This document shows, in pieces, positions 62,150 to 64,000 of a stretch of 64,000 nt of DNA. Where the stretch lies: positions 419,577 to 483,576 of the forward strand of contig JXTB01000109.1 of NCBI GenBank assembly GCA_002914805.1, read 5' to 3'. Within the stretch, counting starts at the first letter, position 1. Each line of letters opens with the position of its first letter. This stretch comes from Parasponia andersonii. Lineage: Eukaryota > Streptophyta > Magnoliopsida > Rosales > Cannabaceae. A model generated the notes under the pieces. The model was not told the origin of the DNA and ran no database searches. It saw only the letters and a list, made by a program, of their open reading frames with translations. The translations under genes and the position numbers were made by a program.

Positions 62150-64000
62150 CAAATTAGGTTCCGAACTATTCATAAATTACGGGAATGACCACAGCCTTTT
62201 CCCGTTATTGGATTTTTTTTCTTTTTTCCTCACACGGTCACGCAGTACCGTTCGTCCTCATTGTGCTCTCCCTTCCGCCATTTGTATAGGGGCAATAGAC
62301 CACTCGCGAGTACGATTCACGCGCACGCAATCCGATGGCTAGGATTATTTGTTGGGTTCAATGGATGGTTTCGATTTGTCGTTTTTTATGTCCGAAGTGT
62401 GGTGCGCGTGGGTGATGAGTTTAAGAATGATACCGTCTGGTTCTGGTTTGAGGAACACGTGTCGCGTATCTATGTAATATCGGATGTTCAGTCAAAGTAC
62501 TTAGATGGACGGATGAGATTGCATTACATGTTCAGATCTTAGTCCGCTACGGCCGGGTTTTGACTTTTTATTAAACCCGGTTTTAGGCTTTTTTTTTTTT
62601 TTGCTAACAATGTTTTATACCCTTTTTTTAAGTGAAAAACCTACTTTTAGCTTTTTATCGAAAAAAAAAAATCTGTGTATTTTCAGAACTACTAAATAAA
62701 ATGTTTTATCTATATTTTTCTATTAAATTTTACTAGATTCAAATGTATAGTTAAAATTAGAGTAAAAATTATTAAAAAATAAACATTTTTAATTTTTGAA
62801 AATAAACAACAGAATTAAAAAAAAAAAGAATTTGTGTGCATTTTAAAGTTGTTACAATTGGATATTTTATAGATTATAGATCATTTTCCAATCTAGAAAA
62901 TTGTCTTCTAGTTATTTATATGAATACTAATATAAAATTTAAAAAAATAAAGATTTTTTTGCAACAATTTAAAACTCTAATTTTTGGGTGAGATTTTAAT
63001 AGAAAAACATAAATAAAATATTTTATTTTATATTAATGAAAAAACATAGATTTTTTGCTAAAAAGCTAAAAATAGTTGGTTTCTTGTATGATATTATCCC
63101 CTTTTTAGCCATTTTACCTCCAAATTGTGAATCAAATGAATAAAACAGAGAATCCAAATATTTTTCGGAGTGACTAGCACATAATATTTTTAAATGGCTA
63201 ACATTGTCATTAAGTTGTGTGGCTAGAAAGGGATTATGCTAAAAAAAAAAAAAAAAACAAACAAACATAATCTCTCCCTCTTTTTTTTCATTTTGAGTAT
63301 GCAATGCAATATTTTTTTTCCTTTAATTTCAAAAAAAAAATATCATCTATTCTGACAATTTTTGGTCAAACTAGTAATGTCAAATGTCCTAAATACAATT
63401 TTAATATTTTTTTTCTTTTTTTTTATGGTAAATTGTCTCTCTTTTTTTCTTAAAAAATAAAAAAAAAATTGTTTAAATGTTCTTTATTAAACTATACTGC
63501 AAATTATGCACCAAAAAAAATTGCAAATCAAGTTTGTTTAGGGGTGTTTGGTAATGAATTTTAGATGTTTGGTACTTTTAGATTATATAACCCCGACTTT
63601 CACCAAAAACTATTGAGGAGATACCTTTTTCCTCTCCCGCAAAAATAGAGGAGAAATTTTTTGGTTTATAAGGACATAATATTAAAAAGGAAAATGATAT
63701 TTAACATAATAGAATTGGTATTTTTGGTAGTATCCAAGCTAGACATGAATAATAGTGTCACTAGTACTTTTAATCGACGTAATTATAAATAAATAGTCAT
63801 TGACTCGCAGTTGATCTTACTGAAACACACATTCATTAAGCTGTGTCTAAGTTATTAATTTCTATAATTTAGATGAATTTTATATACAAAGCTATCAAAT
63901 GAAAGTGGTGACGAACACTTGCGAGTATTAGTCCATTTAATGTTGAGTCCATTTTCAGGTTACACTACTTATATACTTGCATTAAACGTTATTTTTTTCC
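62150..64000. other. Upstream flank of the demethylase gene, no gene seen
   Basis: The part to about 62540 is less AT-rich and includes the promoter region; the 93-codon frame at 62261-62542 (plus) has no recognisable domain and I do not call it a gene. The rest is AT-rich with long poly-A and poly-T runs. Confidence 0.55.

Noticed and set aside
62261..62542. 93-codon plus-strand frame upstream of the demethylase
   Set aside because: No domain, no supporting splice structure, and it lies in the likely divergent promoter region.

Overview
This is a piece of a plant nuclear chromosome. Supporting this are many short introns with GT/AG borders, plant-specific gene families (AHL AT-hook protein, F-box/DUF295, KDM5-type demethylase of the JMJ17 kind), very AT-rich intergenic DNA and nested LTR retrotransposons, MITEs and a CACTA element. 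The protein sequences look like a eudicot; I cannot name the species. One N (37867) shows it is a draft assembly.

Genes. (1) 1-1009, minus: the 5' part of a two-AT-hook AHL DNA-binding protein; exon 1 and the first 38 bases of exon 2 are present and the rest lies off the left edge. (2) 10992-12462, plus: a complete two-exon F-box/LRR protein of the At3g48880 type (304 aa). (3) 38559-39728, minus: a single-exon F-box protein with a DUF295 (KIB-type) domain (389 aa). (4) 43583-44668, minus: a six-exon YqgF/RuvX-like RNase H-fold protein (166 aa), whose exons I joined by reading splice sites. (5) 47284-61833, minus: a full JMJ17/KDM5-like histone H3K4 demethylase in 33 exons (1853 aa); all intron phases close without a stop, and JmjN, ARID, PHD, JmjC, C5HC2, PLU-1-like and two more PHD modules appear in the family order.

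Repeats. 12716-17764 is a complete but dead Ty1/copia element (521/519-bp LTRs, GTGAC target duplication, nine in-frame stops and one frameshift) inserted inside an older MITE. 19203-27147 is a large non-autonomous LTR element (2.29/2.27-kb LTRs, TTATC duplication, 3.4-kb interior with no recognisable coding). 28403-30487 is a reversed solo LTR with related termini (TCCCC duplication). 31138-32295 is a non-autonomous CACTA element (CGA duplication) with subterminal repeats of an ACGTGGTA-like motif. Several MITEs, a long inverted repeat around 33.9-37.2 kb, tandem duplications and microsatellites fill the rest.

The genes do not form a pathway or cluster. I see no biosynthetic cluster, CRISPR, organellar insertion or viral gene set. 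The points most worth following are the in-frame 84-bp intron of the demethylase gene, the coding-free LTR element with conserved G-box/TATA promoters, and the nested MITE/copia structure.
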